A stretch of 64,000 nucleotides of DNA from Allolobophora icterica (Eukaryota > Annelida > Clitellata > Crassiclitellata > Lumbricidae): the NCBI GenBank assembly GCA_963556255.1, contig OY744609.1:6611237-6675236 (forward strand). Reading direction: 5' to 3'. Position 1 is the stretch's first letter, and the number at the start of each line of letters is the position of its first letter. The translations under genes were made by a program, and so were the position numbers. Shown here piece by piece: positions 22,811-62,945 of the stretch. A model generated the notes under the pieces. It made no database searches. It saw only the letters and a list, made by a program, of their open reading frames with translations, and was not told the DNA's origin.

Positions 22811-24885
22811 GACTGATTCGTCCAGTGGTATGGCTCGCAAAGCAGTCCCGTCAAATTTTTATGTTTTCGGGTATTAGTTTCATCAATAGTTCAGAGCGAG
22901 TTTAAGATTCTGGCCTCGTTTTGTCGATGTTTCAGGCAGTTGTCTTCAGAAACATGACTGAAATTAGGACATTTTGCAAAAGTTTTGTCCAGTTTAAGTT
23001 CATATTTGTTTTAAACTCTAGCTATTTACGTTCAAATACCGTTTCGTTGGTACTCAAAGTCCAGTTTTTACGCTAGTTACGTGGTATCTTGGCAAAGGCC
23101 TCAAGTTACCAGTGCACCAACTGGTAAGATACCCATTACTTGAGTTCCTGTTGTTAGGAGGTACCACTTTCGTACCTTTAGTTAATATTACTATTTTTAT
23201 TTGGCCAACTTAGAACACCTACTGTTAATCTCAATACCTCAGCCAGGTGTTTTCAGACATTGTATTGTTCTTGATGGCACATTGTCACATTGCTACAAAA
23301 CTTCATTTGTTCCCTTGATTGTGAAACTTGGTCGAAGCTTCCATTACCAGAATCCACCTCTAGTCTGTCGATTGGGTATATATTAATACGTGGTTGCTCG
23401 CTTCTGAAAGGAAGCAACAACACTGCTAAGTAAATGTTCAGTCTTGCATATACTTTGTAATCGTACTCATAATTCTAAACACTGCCTACGAGCTAAGCAC
23501 GGGGCACCGGCTTATTCACAAGTGCTGCTTTAAGTTGGAGGGTTTCCAAAGATGTCTTGTGAAGAACGAAATCCAGCTGCTAGAAAATCAGAGGAGCTCA
23601 ATGGGCTGTTTAGTTAGTGAGAAATTGGAAGACTGAATTGGTGACCTATAAAAACCTTACACTTTAGTGAGCAGAGCCTACACCTTGGTTTTGAGGGCTG
23701 TTTTAGGTAAGGACTATCAGCCGTCAGCTGTGTACATGCAGTGGACTGTTTATATAGTGCTTTTGAAGAACTTCACAAAGGCACTAAAATTTGTACATGT
23801 TAATTGAATTTCAAGTGTGAAGCAAAGAAAGCTGAATTAATTAACTCAGGACGAGTTTAAAACCTTGTCTGTGTGCTGTGGATTGATTTCTTCAATGATC
23901 CTGTATTTGTTTTTGAAATGTGTTTATTAAAGTTGTTAGACTTGTGACACTGGTGTGAAGCAACTCAGGGAGAGTTTAAAACCTCGTTTGTATGCTTTGG
24001 ATTTCTTCAATCATCCTGTGTTTGTTTAGAAATGTGTTTATTAAAATTGTTAGACTTCCGAAAATGGTTTCTCATGTATTATTCTGAGTAGATAGCCTTG
24101 AAGAGGCGCTATATAAATTCTCCATATGAATTAGTAGTAGTATTACAGGAAGTTTGGGACACTGAATAATACAATCTGGAGGCTGTGTAAAATTAGACAG
24201 GGATAATTATAATCATTATGATCAACCAGATTATGAACTATATTATACATACATTATGTTTACAATGATCAGGTACCCACATGATTAAAATGAGTATGGA
24301 ATCGCATTATGATTAAGATGACAATGACCCAATACTACAGTTAAGATGATCATGACCTCAATATGATTACGAGGATGTATTTAGATGACCCTAAGCCACA
24401 TTACGATCAAGTGATTTATAGGGAATCACATTATGATTGTATTTAAGATAATTGTGGACCCATACTAAGATTAAGATGATCACTGGTCTTACTGTCAACC
24501 AATCATGATTAAGGCAATCAAGGACCCATTAAGATTACGATAATAAGTTTGCATTTAAGAAACCAGGTACTCCATGATTATGGAATCACTTCATGATTAA
24601 GATGATCGTGGACCTATACTAAGATTAAGATGATCATGATCCCAATAAGATTAAGATGATTGTAGACCCGTATAAGTTGTAGTTTAGAAGTGTGGAACTT
24701 ACAATAAATGAAGGAGTGAGAAACCACAATCTTTGGGTTACAGACTGAGCAGCTGATGATCATGGAGACCCTTCACATTTACCCTTCACATGGGTAATCA
24801 TGGACCCCTCATCATAATTAACATGATTATGGACCACACGGTCTTTAATATGATAAATTAGCATTTCAGAAACCATATTTTATTC
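22811..24885. other. Convergent intergenic region NADSYN1 / TSR3
   Basis: It holds the NADSYN1 3' flank (candidate ATTAAA at about 23926 and 24041), one CACCGGCTTATTCACAAG repeat (23488-23600), a hairpin retroposon tail at 24085-24120 and degenerate GATTAAGATGATCATG repeats at 24180-24680. No further gene is seen. Confidence 0.5.
24879..24884 (-). terminator. Poly(A) signal AATAAA for TSR3
   Basis: AATAAA on the minus strand begins one base after the TSR3 stop codon, which implies a very short 3' untranslated region. Confidence 0.65.
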
Positions 24886-25827
24886 TCATTCGTCAGAATC
24901 TTCTTTTCTTTCAACGAAAGTCTTCGTTTTAATACAGTTTACATCTGCAGTATCTTCTTCATCATCTTCGTCACCATCATCCAATATGCTGGACGGCTGC
25001 GTTTCTTCACTGCAGTTTTCTTCGTCCTCTTCTTCATCATCTGAAGATTCATCGTCGCTTGGTAATTCATACGTTCGTCGGTTTGGATTATAACTTTCCT
25101 CGTCGGATCCAATATCGGTCGGATCTCGGAGTCTCGCCTGTTGGTCGACTTCTTTGAGTTCGATAAGATATGCATTCTGCTCGGCAACGACTTCGTCGGA
25201 CGTATGACATTGCGAGTACCTCTTGAGCAACTCCTCGTTGAGCTCATAAAAACCAGGGCCCCACTTGAACTTCTTTAGCAACATCTCACCGAGATCTTGC
25301 AGGCCAACGATGTAGAATGCAGCAGCGAAAGCCTCGACGCACGACAGTTTGCACGGCCGGCCATAGTTGATCGGATTCACGGCGACTAGATACGGCAACA
25401 GACGGGGGTGACTGCAAGTCATTTTGTCAAACGGCGTTGCATCGAGTTGCGCCCAAGAGCAATCGACAACAGCAAGTCCTCGTTGCATGATTATATTTTT
25501 GTCGTCTGGTGCAACACATTTGGTGCCAACCGGCGTTAGGACAACGCCCCCAAAGTGTTGTTTTAGACGGAGCGTTCGAACGAACCCCAAACGTGCGAGC
25601 TTGCGGCCGGAGCATTTCTTCGGATCACACTGTCCAAGGTCCCACATGGCCAGCGGACAAGGAAACTTTAGAAATTTATCCGAGTCTTCTTCTACTGCGG
25701 CCACAGCGGCCTGCATGCTCTCGACGAAGCGGTCCTCGCTGAATTTGGCATCGCGTCTAACGTTCCTACTGTTTTTGTGACCTTTTCTGCTTCCACCATG
25801 GTGTCCTCTTTGTTTGGACTTGCTCAT
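24886..25827 (-). CDS. TSR3: 18S rRNA aminocarboxypropyltransferase TSR3, single exon
   Basis: TSR3 transfers the aminocarboxypropyl group of S-adenosylmethionine to the hypermodified uridine (m1acp3Psi) of 18S rRNA during late small-subunit maturation. The 313-residue product starts at MSKSKQRG and has a basic N-terminus. It then carries the family's conserved segments: CPLAMWDLGQCDPKKCSG, LKQHFGGVVLTPVGTKCVAP, GLAVVDCSWAQLD, HPRLLPYLVAVNPINYGRP, LSCVEAFAAAFYIVG and KFKWGPGFYELNEELLKRY. The C-terminus is acidic (DDESSDDEEEDEE), also a family feature. Length is close to the human protein (about 312 aa). An upstream ATG at 25884 would add 19 residues (MLKLTLVHGF), but these do not look like family sequence and an AG/GT-like splice site lies between, so I chose 25827. 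A single exon could mean an ancient retrocopy or an intron-poor gene, and the frame is intact. Confidence 0.95.
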   Translation of the reverse strand: MSKSKQRGHHGGSRKGHKNSRNVRRDAKFSEDRFVESMQAAVAAVEEDSDKFLKFPCPLAMWDLGQCDPKKCSGRKLARLGFVRTLRLKQHFGGVVLTPVGTKCVAPDDKNIIMQRGLAVVDCSWAQLDATPFDKMTCSHPRLLPYLVAVNPINYGRPCKLSCVEAFAAAFYIVGLQDLGEMLLKKFKWGPGFYELNEELLKRYSQCHTSDEVVAEQNAYLIELKEVDQQARLRDPTDIGSDEESYNPNRRTYELPSDDESSDDEEEDEENCSEETQPSSILDDGDEDDEEDTADVNCIKTKTFVERKEDSDE

Positions 25828-25884
25828 CCTCACTTGTGTTTGAAAATAATACCTAAAACCATGAACCAAGGTTAGTTTCAACAT

Positions 25885-26458
25885 GACCAGATTTTACCCA
25901 GTCTAATCTGTGTACTTCTATAACACCGTTGACAGTAGTGGGTTTACTGTAGGAACAAGCCAGGCCATGCCTGGGGCAGCACATTTCAGAGGGCGACAAA
26001 ACTTAATTGAACATTAAATTAATTTAAAACTGCAAGTAAGGCGAAAATATATATATATAAAATTAAATTTATGTTCTAAACACTGAATTTTAATCTCATT
26101 ATACTTTTATTATTCAAATTATAACTTTGAAACATAATTATTAGGACGACTAAAACTTGCCCTATGGGTGGCAGATTGTGAAATCCACCCTTACGTTTTT
26201 AATGCACAAGGCATCAACTCATCATTTCAATTGAAATTATAGTCGAGAATCACAACGCTGAAGCATGATCAAAACTGGTCCGAAAAACTAGAGAATTAAA
26301 AGTTTAAGATCTCGATTTCAACAGCTCTAACACTTTATGAAAGGTGCTAAATAAACAATTTTACCGGCCTTGTAATTACATAAATATTCTGGATTCGAGT
26401 AACGCATAAGAAACTTAACCTCGATTGCTTAAAGTCCTCAAATCGCCATTTATCGCTC

Positions 26459-26491
<33 letters not shown>
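25885..26491. other. TSR3 5' flank and (AC)n tract
   Basis: No gene is seen. An (AC)n microsatellite at 26459-26491 directly borders the left end of the MULE transposon. Confidence 0.6.
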
Positions 26492-26492
<1 letters not shown>

Positions 26493-26607
26493 AAAGATGT
26501 TATTAATATGTTTAATACAAGCACCTATAGGCAAACCCTCTGAAATATCATTCCGACCAATCACATGCCGTCTTACAAATACTACGACGCCATCTTAATT
26601 TTGTCTT
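26492..26607 (+). repeat. MULE left terminal inverted repeat
   Basis: 116 bp. The reverse complement of 33244-33353 aligns along its whole length, with one 6-bp indel after TTATTAATA and only a few substitutions. It includes TGAAATATCATTCCGACC and CATGCCGTCTTACAAATAC. Confidence 0.93.
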
Positions 26608-27039
26608 GAGTTGAACCGTCCTCTGTTTTTATAGCGCGTTCATATTCCTAGCCATCTTTTGTTATAGCGCGTTTATAATTCCTAGTCATAGTGCAATGTG
26701 ACAAGTTACTTTTTTATTATAGCGCATTCAATAATCAGTCAGTGATTTTTTTCAGCCTGAACTCACCGGCACCTTTTGCAGCTGCTAAAAATTAAACTAA
26801 CTACTTTTAATAATAAAAGCAGTAATAATAATGCCAGCACCGGTAAAAAGGAAGGTTTTCAAGCAGTAATTTAGTTATTTTAAAATTCGGTGTTGTGAAT
26901 TGTTTTTAGTTTTTGCCGAGACCCCTCCCAACACCCAATCCGGTTTTTCTAAGGAATTTAGCCTTTCCATTGTTCTATCCGAAACCTATTATTCCGTTTA
27001 GGAATCTTTTTTCAGAAAAGAACCGCTAGTTAGTCATAG

Positions 27040-27400
27040 TGCAATGTGAAAACTTATTTATATATTCTGTGGCTATACTGTTCCAAACGACACAATTCAA
27101 TACCATACTATACTATTCTATATTATGCTGTGATATGCTATACTATACTGTACTGTATTACACCAGACTACACTAAACTACATTACATGCCACTCCACCA
27201 TAATATATTATGCTACACTACCTACACTAGACTACACTAAACTATAAAACACTGGACTACACTACACTACAATACCCTACAGTAAGGCTACACTACGCTA
27301 AGTTATACTGCACTACACAAGACAACACTATACAAGACAATGCAGTAGACTAAGCTATTCTACAGTAAACTACACCTACACCAACAGTTAGACAGTTGTT
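27040..27400. repeat. TATACTACACTA low-complexity tract
   Basis: Irregular 5-bp-type repeats (CTATA, CTACA) lie inside the MULE, downstream of its gene. Not coding. Confidence 0.8.
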
Positions 27401-27869
27401 TCTGCTGATTAATTGATATTATGGGAAGCCCGATAGTTGCCTTTCATACTGCTTAGTTAGCATGCACATTTTAGAATATTGTAGGGCAAACTAATTTATA
27501 GCTTTATCTTCTTTTGAACTTTTAGTAGGTAGGTAGCAATTCATTCGAGTTCCTGAATGACGTTTCCATAGGCGTAATTTTTGGGGTACAAGGGGCAACC
27601 GTATCCCCGCTTTTTGGACTGATTCTAAGTATAGCACTTAGTTGGTATTAGAAAGCAAACACAGAGCATATTCCGCTCTACTGGTCAACTTTTTAATAAT
27701 CACTTAGCAAAAATCATCAAATTAATCAGTCAGGTGACCATTCATCAGCCAAATATTGGCACATTATCAGAAGCACAACCACACGGTAAGAGTTATCATC
27801 TATTTAGAAGACTATAATCCTTTAACTTGACCTGGAACATAGAGCTAGTCTAACTCTAGTCTCTAAGCC

Positions 27870-28357
27870 AACAGACATTTTTAAAGGTGAATTTAACTTC
27901 ATTAAGTCTGCATGGATAACATTAAGAAACAGTTAACATAATATACATAACAAGGGTTTCAAATGGTTCAGAAGACTTCTAGTCCATGTTAGAACCACAG
28001 AAAATTAACCTGATAGTGTCCACTGAGACAGTACTATGATCCAAACCATTCCACAGAACTACAACTCTTGCACTGAAGAATTTTTGCCCCCCCCATGTCT
28101 CCATTTCTTGGTGCTTGCTTGTTCATCAACCATTGTTGTACATAGTTTTGTTTTATCTGCAAACTTATAAGATTCTGATAAAATCCCAACAACTATGCCA
28201 TTAACAAAAATTATGAACAACAGTCGCCCATGCAATTTTTTGGCCTGCCTTACTGCCCTTACATGAGGTACTTAGTAAAATGCGTTGGCCAAATCTAGGT
28301 AAATTGTATCTACAGCATTTCCACGTCAATCCTCTCATAGAACTCCTCAAAGAACTG
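27870..28357 (-). pseudogene. CR1/L2-like LINE relic inside the MULE
   Basis: The minus strand reads VDTIYLDLANAF, FVNGI and FADKTKL, with stops between. These are decayed forms of the reverse-transcriptase motifs D.(S/T)KAFD, INDI and FADDTK. Then comes WNGLDHSTVSVDTI, like the LINE C-terminus. The relic starts directly at the transposase stop codon, so the last residues of the transposase may derive from it. Confidence 0.65.
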
Positions 28358-33210
<4,853 letters not shown>

Positions 33211-33243
33211 CCTGACGTTTTTGAGGCTGATTATGTCAATTGA

Positions 33244-33353
33244 AAGACAAAATTAAGATGGCGTCGTAGTATTTGTAAGACGGCATGTGATTGGTCGGAA
33301 TGATATTTCAGAGGGTTTGCGTATAGGTGCTTGTGTTATTAATAACATCTTTG
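33244..33353 (-). repeat. MULE right terminal inverted repeat
   Basis: 110 bp, partner of 26492-26607. It ends 33 bp before the transposase start codon, so the promoter of the gene probably lies within this repeat, as known for MuDR-type elements. Confidence 0.93.
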
Positions 33354-33533
33354 ACACACACACTCGGAACACGCAACAAGAGCGCATTGCATAGAATAAT
33401 TAACTAGAAAAGAGTAAGTAAAGTAAGTAAGTATATTCTATAATACGCTGTTAGCAAACGCACAATGAAACAGTAGCTAGAAGCATTGATTGTAAAACAT
33501 TGAAGTAATAAATCGTAATAACAATAATAAAAT

Positions 33534-34442
33534 CTTCTTCTTCTTTATGTTCTCTGCCCATTGGCAGGTTCGTATGACCAATGACGCCATCGTTCTCTGT
33601 CTTGTGCTCTTCTCTTCAGTCCACTGTATCCTTCTTCTTTTGTCATCATCCAGTCTAGCAGCATTGCCCTCGGTCTTCCTCGCGTCTTTCTCCCCTCCAT
33701 CCTTCCCTCCATGATGTCTCTTAGCAGTGTCTCACTTCTTAGGATGTGCCCGATCCATTTCCTTTGTCGTCCGCGTATAGTACTTATGAGTGATCTTTGT
33801 TCTTCTACCATTTGCAGGATTTCCTCGTTCGTCCTCCGTTCCACCCAGCTAACTCTCTCCATTCTGCGCCACACCCACATCTCGAAGGCCTCCAATCTTT
33901 TTATGTCGTCCTTCCTCATTGTCCATGTCTCGGAGCCGTACAGCACCACACTCCACACCAGTGTCTTCACCATTCTCTTCTTTAGATTCTTGCTTAAGGT
34001 TCCTCTCATCAGCTCTCCTCTTTTGTAAAATGCATCTTTTCCCATGGATATTCTTCTTTTTATTTCCTCGTGGCATCTTGCATCGTCTGTGATCACACTT
34101 CCTAGATAGCAAAACTTCTCCACCTGTTCTATTTCTTGTCCGTTTAGTGTGATCTTTATTGTTTGTGGTATTATACCGCTTCTCTTGTTTATCTTCATTA
34201 CCTTTGTCTTCTTTACGTTTATTTTCATTTCATATTCCAGTGATACCGTATTTAGACGATCCATCATCCTTTGTAAGCCCTCCTGGCTAGTTGCCAGCAT
34301 CGCCTGGTCATCTGCAAATCTCAATGCCTTCACCCTTCTTCCTCCTACCTTTATCCCCTCCTCCATATCGTCTAGCGTTTCTCTTATGATCTCTTCTATA
34401 TAGATGTTGAATAGGATTGGTGACAGTGGGCATCCTTGTCTT
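33534..34442 (-). mobile_element. 5'-truncated LINE with 11-bp target duplication
   Basis: The minus strand encodes about 300 residues of a non-LTR reverse transcriptase C-terminal half: [18 protein letters not shown] (motif B region), LRFADDQAM (catalytic FADD), then [11 protein letters not shown] and [12 protein letters not shown] (C-terminal region common in RTE-like and related LINEs). The frame at 33545-34465 is open to its stop, but the N-terminus, including the endonuclease, is missing. AATAATAAAAT flanks it at 33523-33533 and 34443-34453. The minus-strand 3' end is a short GAAGAAGAAG tail. The clade assignment is tentative. Confidence 0.88.
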
Positions 34443-34453
34443 AATAATAAAAT

Positions 34454-35460
34454 AAGTAAGTAAATAAGCAACAAAGTGTTTTCCTATAATCTATGCAGCA
34501 ACCTGTCGCGCTTAAGTTTACGTGTCAAAGCAGACAGACTGCTTGACACGTAAACTCTCTCTTCCCGCCATAGGTAAATCCACACCATACTGGAGATGAG
34601 TACAACAACATTCGTGCCATATATTGTGATGTATGCCTAAGTATGGTAAAAGCCTGATTCATTGGCGTTGGAACATTTCTTAAATATATTGTTCCTACAG
34701 AAATCATTATTATAGTTTAGTTAATGCAGGCAAGTGATTTGACTTTTTTTTTATTTATTCAATGAAATTTCGCTTATTCACGCTTGTATACGCCATTCAA
34801 CCGACACGCCACAACAGGAGATTCTATGCTTAGTAAATTATAGGCCTACTGTCGATTCTATTAAGTCTATATGCCTTATATAAATGTGTTCTTTTTCACC
34901 GTTTTGTATGCATTGTTAGTTGTTTGCCTCACTTACTTACTTTGGTTTAAGGCGTTCTCGACCCTGTACTCCATAGGTCATTGTAGTAAACAGAACAGGT
35001 CTGTTAAGGCTTACGAACTTTCTAACACCGCACATGTAGGCCTAACATTGAAGCCGCCTGACGTTTCCTTAATAAAACTTAACTCTAAGCGTAGCCTACC
35101 AATTAAAAGACAAGACTTCTGAAACGTTTGCTTCAGGCAGGTATAGAGCGCCCCAGATGCCTACAGCATAAAGTCCAGTTAACTACACAGCGTGCGTCCC
35201 GACTCCCAAGCACTTCTGTGCATGAGGATAACGAAATAAGCCTCCAGATGATTTAAGAGATTTAAATCTCGGGCTAGCACGGTCCACACACTAGAACATT
35301 AAATGGCGTGTCACCCATTCAAACGGGCAGCGGTGGTAAAGGATCTCACCCGATTATTCACTGAAAAATGATCAAGGTTTTCGAAGCCACACGGTGGCTA
35401 TAGAAAATGTGTAGGCCTACACTTAATTTTTTCATTAAACATAGGTAAGGTCCTACAAAA
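34454..35460. other. Intergenic, one strong hairpin
   Basis: An inverted repeat lies at 34516-34555 (GTTTACGTGTCAAAGCAG paired with CTGCTTGACACGTAAAC, loop ACAGA). No gene is recognised in the rest. Confidence 0.55.
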
Positions 35461-35469
35461 ACCCTAACC

Positions 35470-35820
35470 TGAAGTAAAATTAAGACTTAAGTTAAGAAAG
35501 ATTAAGGTAAGTAAAATTAAGGTAAGTAAAATTAAGGCAAGTAAAGACAAGGTCTGTAACAATAAGGAAAGTCCAAAGTAAAACAAAATAAAGTAGGTAA
35601 AAATAAGGCAAGTGGAGTAAGACAGGTAACTTAAACAATTCCTTAAGTAAAGTAAGGTAGGTAACCCACGAATCCTTAAAGTAGGGTAAGTAAACTAAGA
35701 TTCGTAAAGTGAGGTAAATAAAGTAGCCTACCATTATGATACTTAGGCACACTTTACTTACCTACTTTAAGTAGGTAAGTAAAGTGTAGTAAGTGAAGTA
35801 GGGTAAGGTAAGGTAAGTTA
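35470..35820. repeat. GGTAAGTAAA-rich repeat with a 39-bp palindrome
   Basis: Many irregular copies of AAGGTAAGTAAAATT, which resembles a splice-donor consensus. At 35749-35787 the 19-bp arms ACACTTTACTTACCTACTT meet their reverse complement around a single T. Confidence 0.8.
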
Positions 35821-35875
35821 ATGTAACAAATCATTGAGAACACGAGCACTCCTCAATCTGGAGGTCATACACCAC

Positions 35876-36250
35876 ACATTTATACATACATACCCACATA
35901 CATTTACACATTTATACCCACATACATTTATGCATACTACCCACATACATTTATGCGTACATACATACTCACATACATTTATACATACCTACCCACATAC
36001 ATTTATACATACATACATACATACCCACATACATTTATGCATACATACCAGCATACATTTATACATACATATCCACATACATTTATACATACCTACATAC
36101 ATTTATATATACATACCCACATTCATTTATACATACATACCCACACATATTTATGCATAGGCCTACATACCTGCATACATTTATACATACATGTACATAC
36201 CCACATACATTATTAACATATATATTTGGGTACACATATACATACATACA
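35876..36250. repeat. ACATACATTTATACATACC low-complexity tract
   Basis: Interrupted (CATA)n with about 20-30-bp higher-order units containing CCCACATACATTTATAC. The open frames are artefacts. Confidence 0.9.
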
Positions 36251-36602
36251 TTGTATTGAATCACAGCTAACGTGTTAAGCTGAGTTGTTCTGAGTTTGCC
36301 AGCTATGTTCGAGTATGTCAACATTTCCTGAATGGCTTCATTGTAAACTCCATCCAAGGTATGCGTCGTTGTAATAAGCAGAGTCAGTGTCGGGTTAGAC
36401 TCGGTGAGGTCCTAAGCCATACAAATCTTGGAAGCCCCTTGCTAAAAAGTTAAACCAGAATGTCTCACGAAACTTGCAAACATATAAGCCTTTCAATTAT
36501 TTAATATAGAAAGGCATATAAAGTGAAAAATTCAAATTATTTTCAAATGAACTCGACTACTCAAGCGAGACGAAATTTGGTATACAAGCCGTTTAAAAAG
36601 AT

Positions 36603-37080
<478 letters not shown>

Positions 37081-37439
37081 CACACACAAAATTAAAAAAG
37101 CCCCAAAACTAAATTTTTTGAGGCCCCTGCGGATTGTGAGGCCTAAGCTGCAGCTATTTTTAGCTTATAAGTAAATCCGGGATTGACCCCCAGAGGACAC
37201 CTGTCACAGGCCAGCCTAGGCTACTTCTATTATGCATGCGCATGCATGATGTATATACACGTGCATACGTATATATGTATTCATATATATGTCTATATAT
37301 ATCTGAATATAAGATATATATTCATATACTGAATTATCTGCATATTTGTGTATGACTAGATATATTCGTGAATATATTAAGTTCTTCGATCGGTTGAGTT
37401 AAATGGATTGAGTTCTTTTATTGAGTCGGTCTTCCTTGG

Positions 37440-37565
37440 AAGTGACTATCAAATGATGAAGTAGTAGTTTCCCGTGTTTAACGACATCTTATGCATGCTG
37501 CCAAGGACGTCGACGTCGCCCTCCTCCTTTTCCCAAGCTTCGGACTACCTGGCAATAACGGCTCT
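37440..37565 (-). repeat. Inverted copy of the AAGATGTCGTTAAAC / GGAGGGCGACG repeat
   Basis: It reads GTTTAACGACATCTTATG, then GGACGTCGACGTCGCCCTCC. This is the reverse complement of motifs that recur through the ABCG introns, and lies 1.5 kb upstream of that gene. Confidence 0.55.
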
Positions 37566-37587
37566 ACGGGCGGCAGTGGAGTTGAAC

Positions 37588-37590
<3 letters not shown>

Positions 37591-37625
<35 letters not shown>

Positions 37626-37740
37626 GTGTGTGTAGGTGTGTGTGTAGGTGTGCGTGTATGAATGTGTATGTTTGTGCGTATGTGTGCGTGCTTACGTGAG
37701 TGCGTGCTTGTGTATATGTGTGGCTGTGTGAGTGTAGGCC
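37591..37740. repeat. (TG)n tract
   Basis: About 17 TG units are followed by degenerate TGTGTGTAGG and TGCGTG runs. Confidence 0.9.
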
Positions 37741-38014
37741 ATTACATGTATAGGCCACTAGATATGCACTTGACAGATATTGCGATGTGAATAGTATGTC
37801 AATGTATCTGCCTCGTAAGCAGAGGTGAAGTGCGGATGTCGTAAAATGGATTAATGGATTGAAATCGTTTCTGACAACACTTCTCCAGGAAACCGAAAAA
37901 GGTAAAGGCGATAAAATAGATAAACACTCATGTTTTTTATTATGCTTTTTTATTATCATCGTAGGCCCATTGCATTGTTATAGAACCGCACCTATACAAG
38001 CAGTTTTGGGAACA

Positions 38015-38440
38015 GTTATTAACATAATATATATATATATACATATATAGTAATAGTGTATATATAGATGGCCTATATATAGGCCCTATCTATATATATT
38101 ATTAATATTATACATCAATAGGTGTTGTTATAATTTAATTTACATTTTTTAATTTATATATATAAGTTAATTAATGCATCAATACACATATATGTGCATA
38201 TATATATATATACATACATTCACACATATGCGTACGTATACATCTATATATATGAATGTTAATTCACGTATTAATATTAATGCATTAATACATGTAGATC
38301 TCTGCCTGTATGTTTATGCATTAAGTTAACTTATTATATATTACGATGTATACGCCTATACATATACATACATACACACATATTTACATACATGTATATA
38401 TATATATGTATATATATATGTATATATATATATATGTGCA
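38015..38440. repeat. AT-rich TATATACATA low-complexity region
   Basis: Repeated TATATATACATA and TTAATTAATG segments upstream of the ABCG gene. No gene is seen. Confidence 0.75.
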
Positions 38441-38593
38441 CAGTCATGATGGAACTGGTTTCAGGACATTTGCTGCTGGTCTTCATTGCGTTGAGTTGAT
38501 AAGACGAGATGCAACTGGTAACTGCTGGTTGCTGGACATAGTGGTATTACCTTACAAAAGGACAGGTAAGTTACCGGAATCGAATAACCTCCG

Positions 38594-38595
<2 letters not shown>

Positions 38596-38634
<39 letters not shown>

Positions 38635-38920
38635 CGTTCGGCAATATGTCTGTTTCTTATCTCGGTATCTGTATTTCGATTTGTTTGAATATATCTGTTT
38701 ATCTCTGTCTGTCTGTCTATGCATGTGTGTTTGTCTTTGTGTCTGTCTTTGTGTCTATCTGTGTGCCTGTTTGTCTCTATCTGTCTGTCCGTCTATTTGC
38801 CTGTGTCTCCGTGTGTCTGTCTGTCTGTGTATCTGTGTTTCAGTCTGTCTGTGTGTTTGCCTGTCTGTGTGTCTATGTGTCTGTCTGACTGTCTGTCTGT
38901 CTCTCTGCCTGTCTGCTAAA
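38596..38920. repeat. (TCTG)n tract
   Basis: A pure (TCTG)n run at 38597-38634, then a long degenerate stretch. The open frames in all plus frames are composition artefacts. Confidence 0.92.
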
Positions 38921-39087
38921 TACCCAAGCGCTAATCATGCAACGATTACTGCGTAGAAACAGTTATCGGACATTAAAGCGCAGTTTAACAGTGTCATCGA
39001 TCGATACTTAACAAAACTAAACTGGCGCCACATAAAACGAAACAGTTAACACTTTTCTGTCTGATTTGATAGTGTACGCATCCGACC

Positions 39088-62945
<23,858 letters not shown>

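Noticed and set aside
25828..25884. Upstream start for TSR3 adding MLKLTLVHGF...
   Set aside because: The extra residues do not resemble the family's basic N-terminus, and a potential acceptor/donor lies in between.
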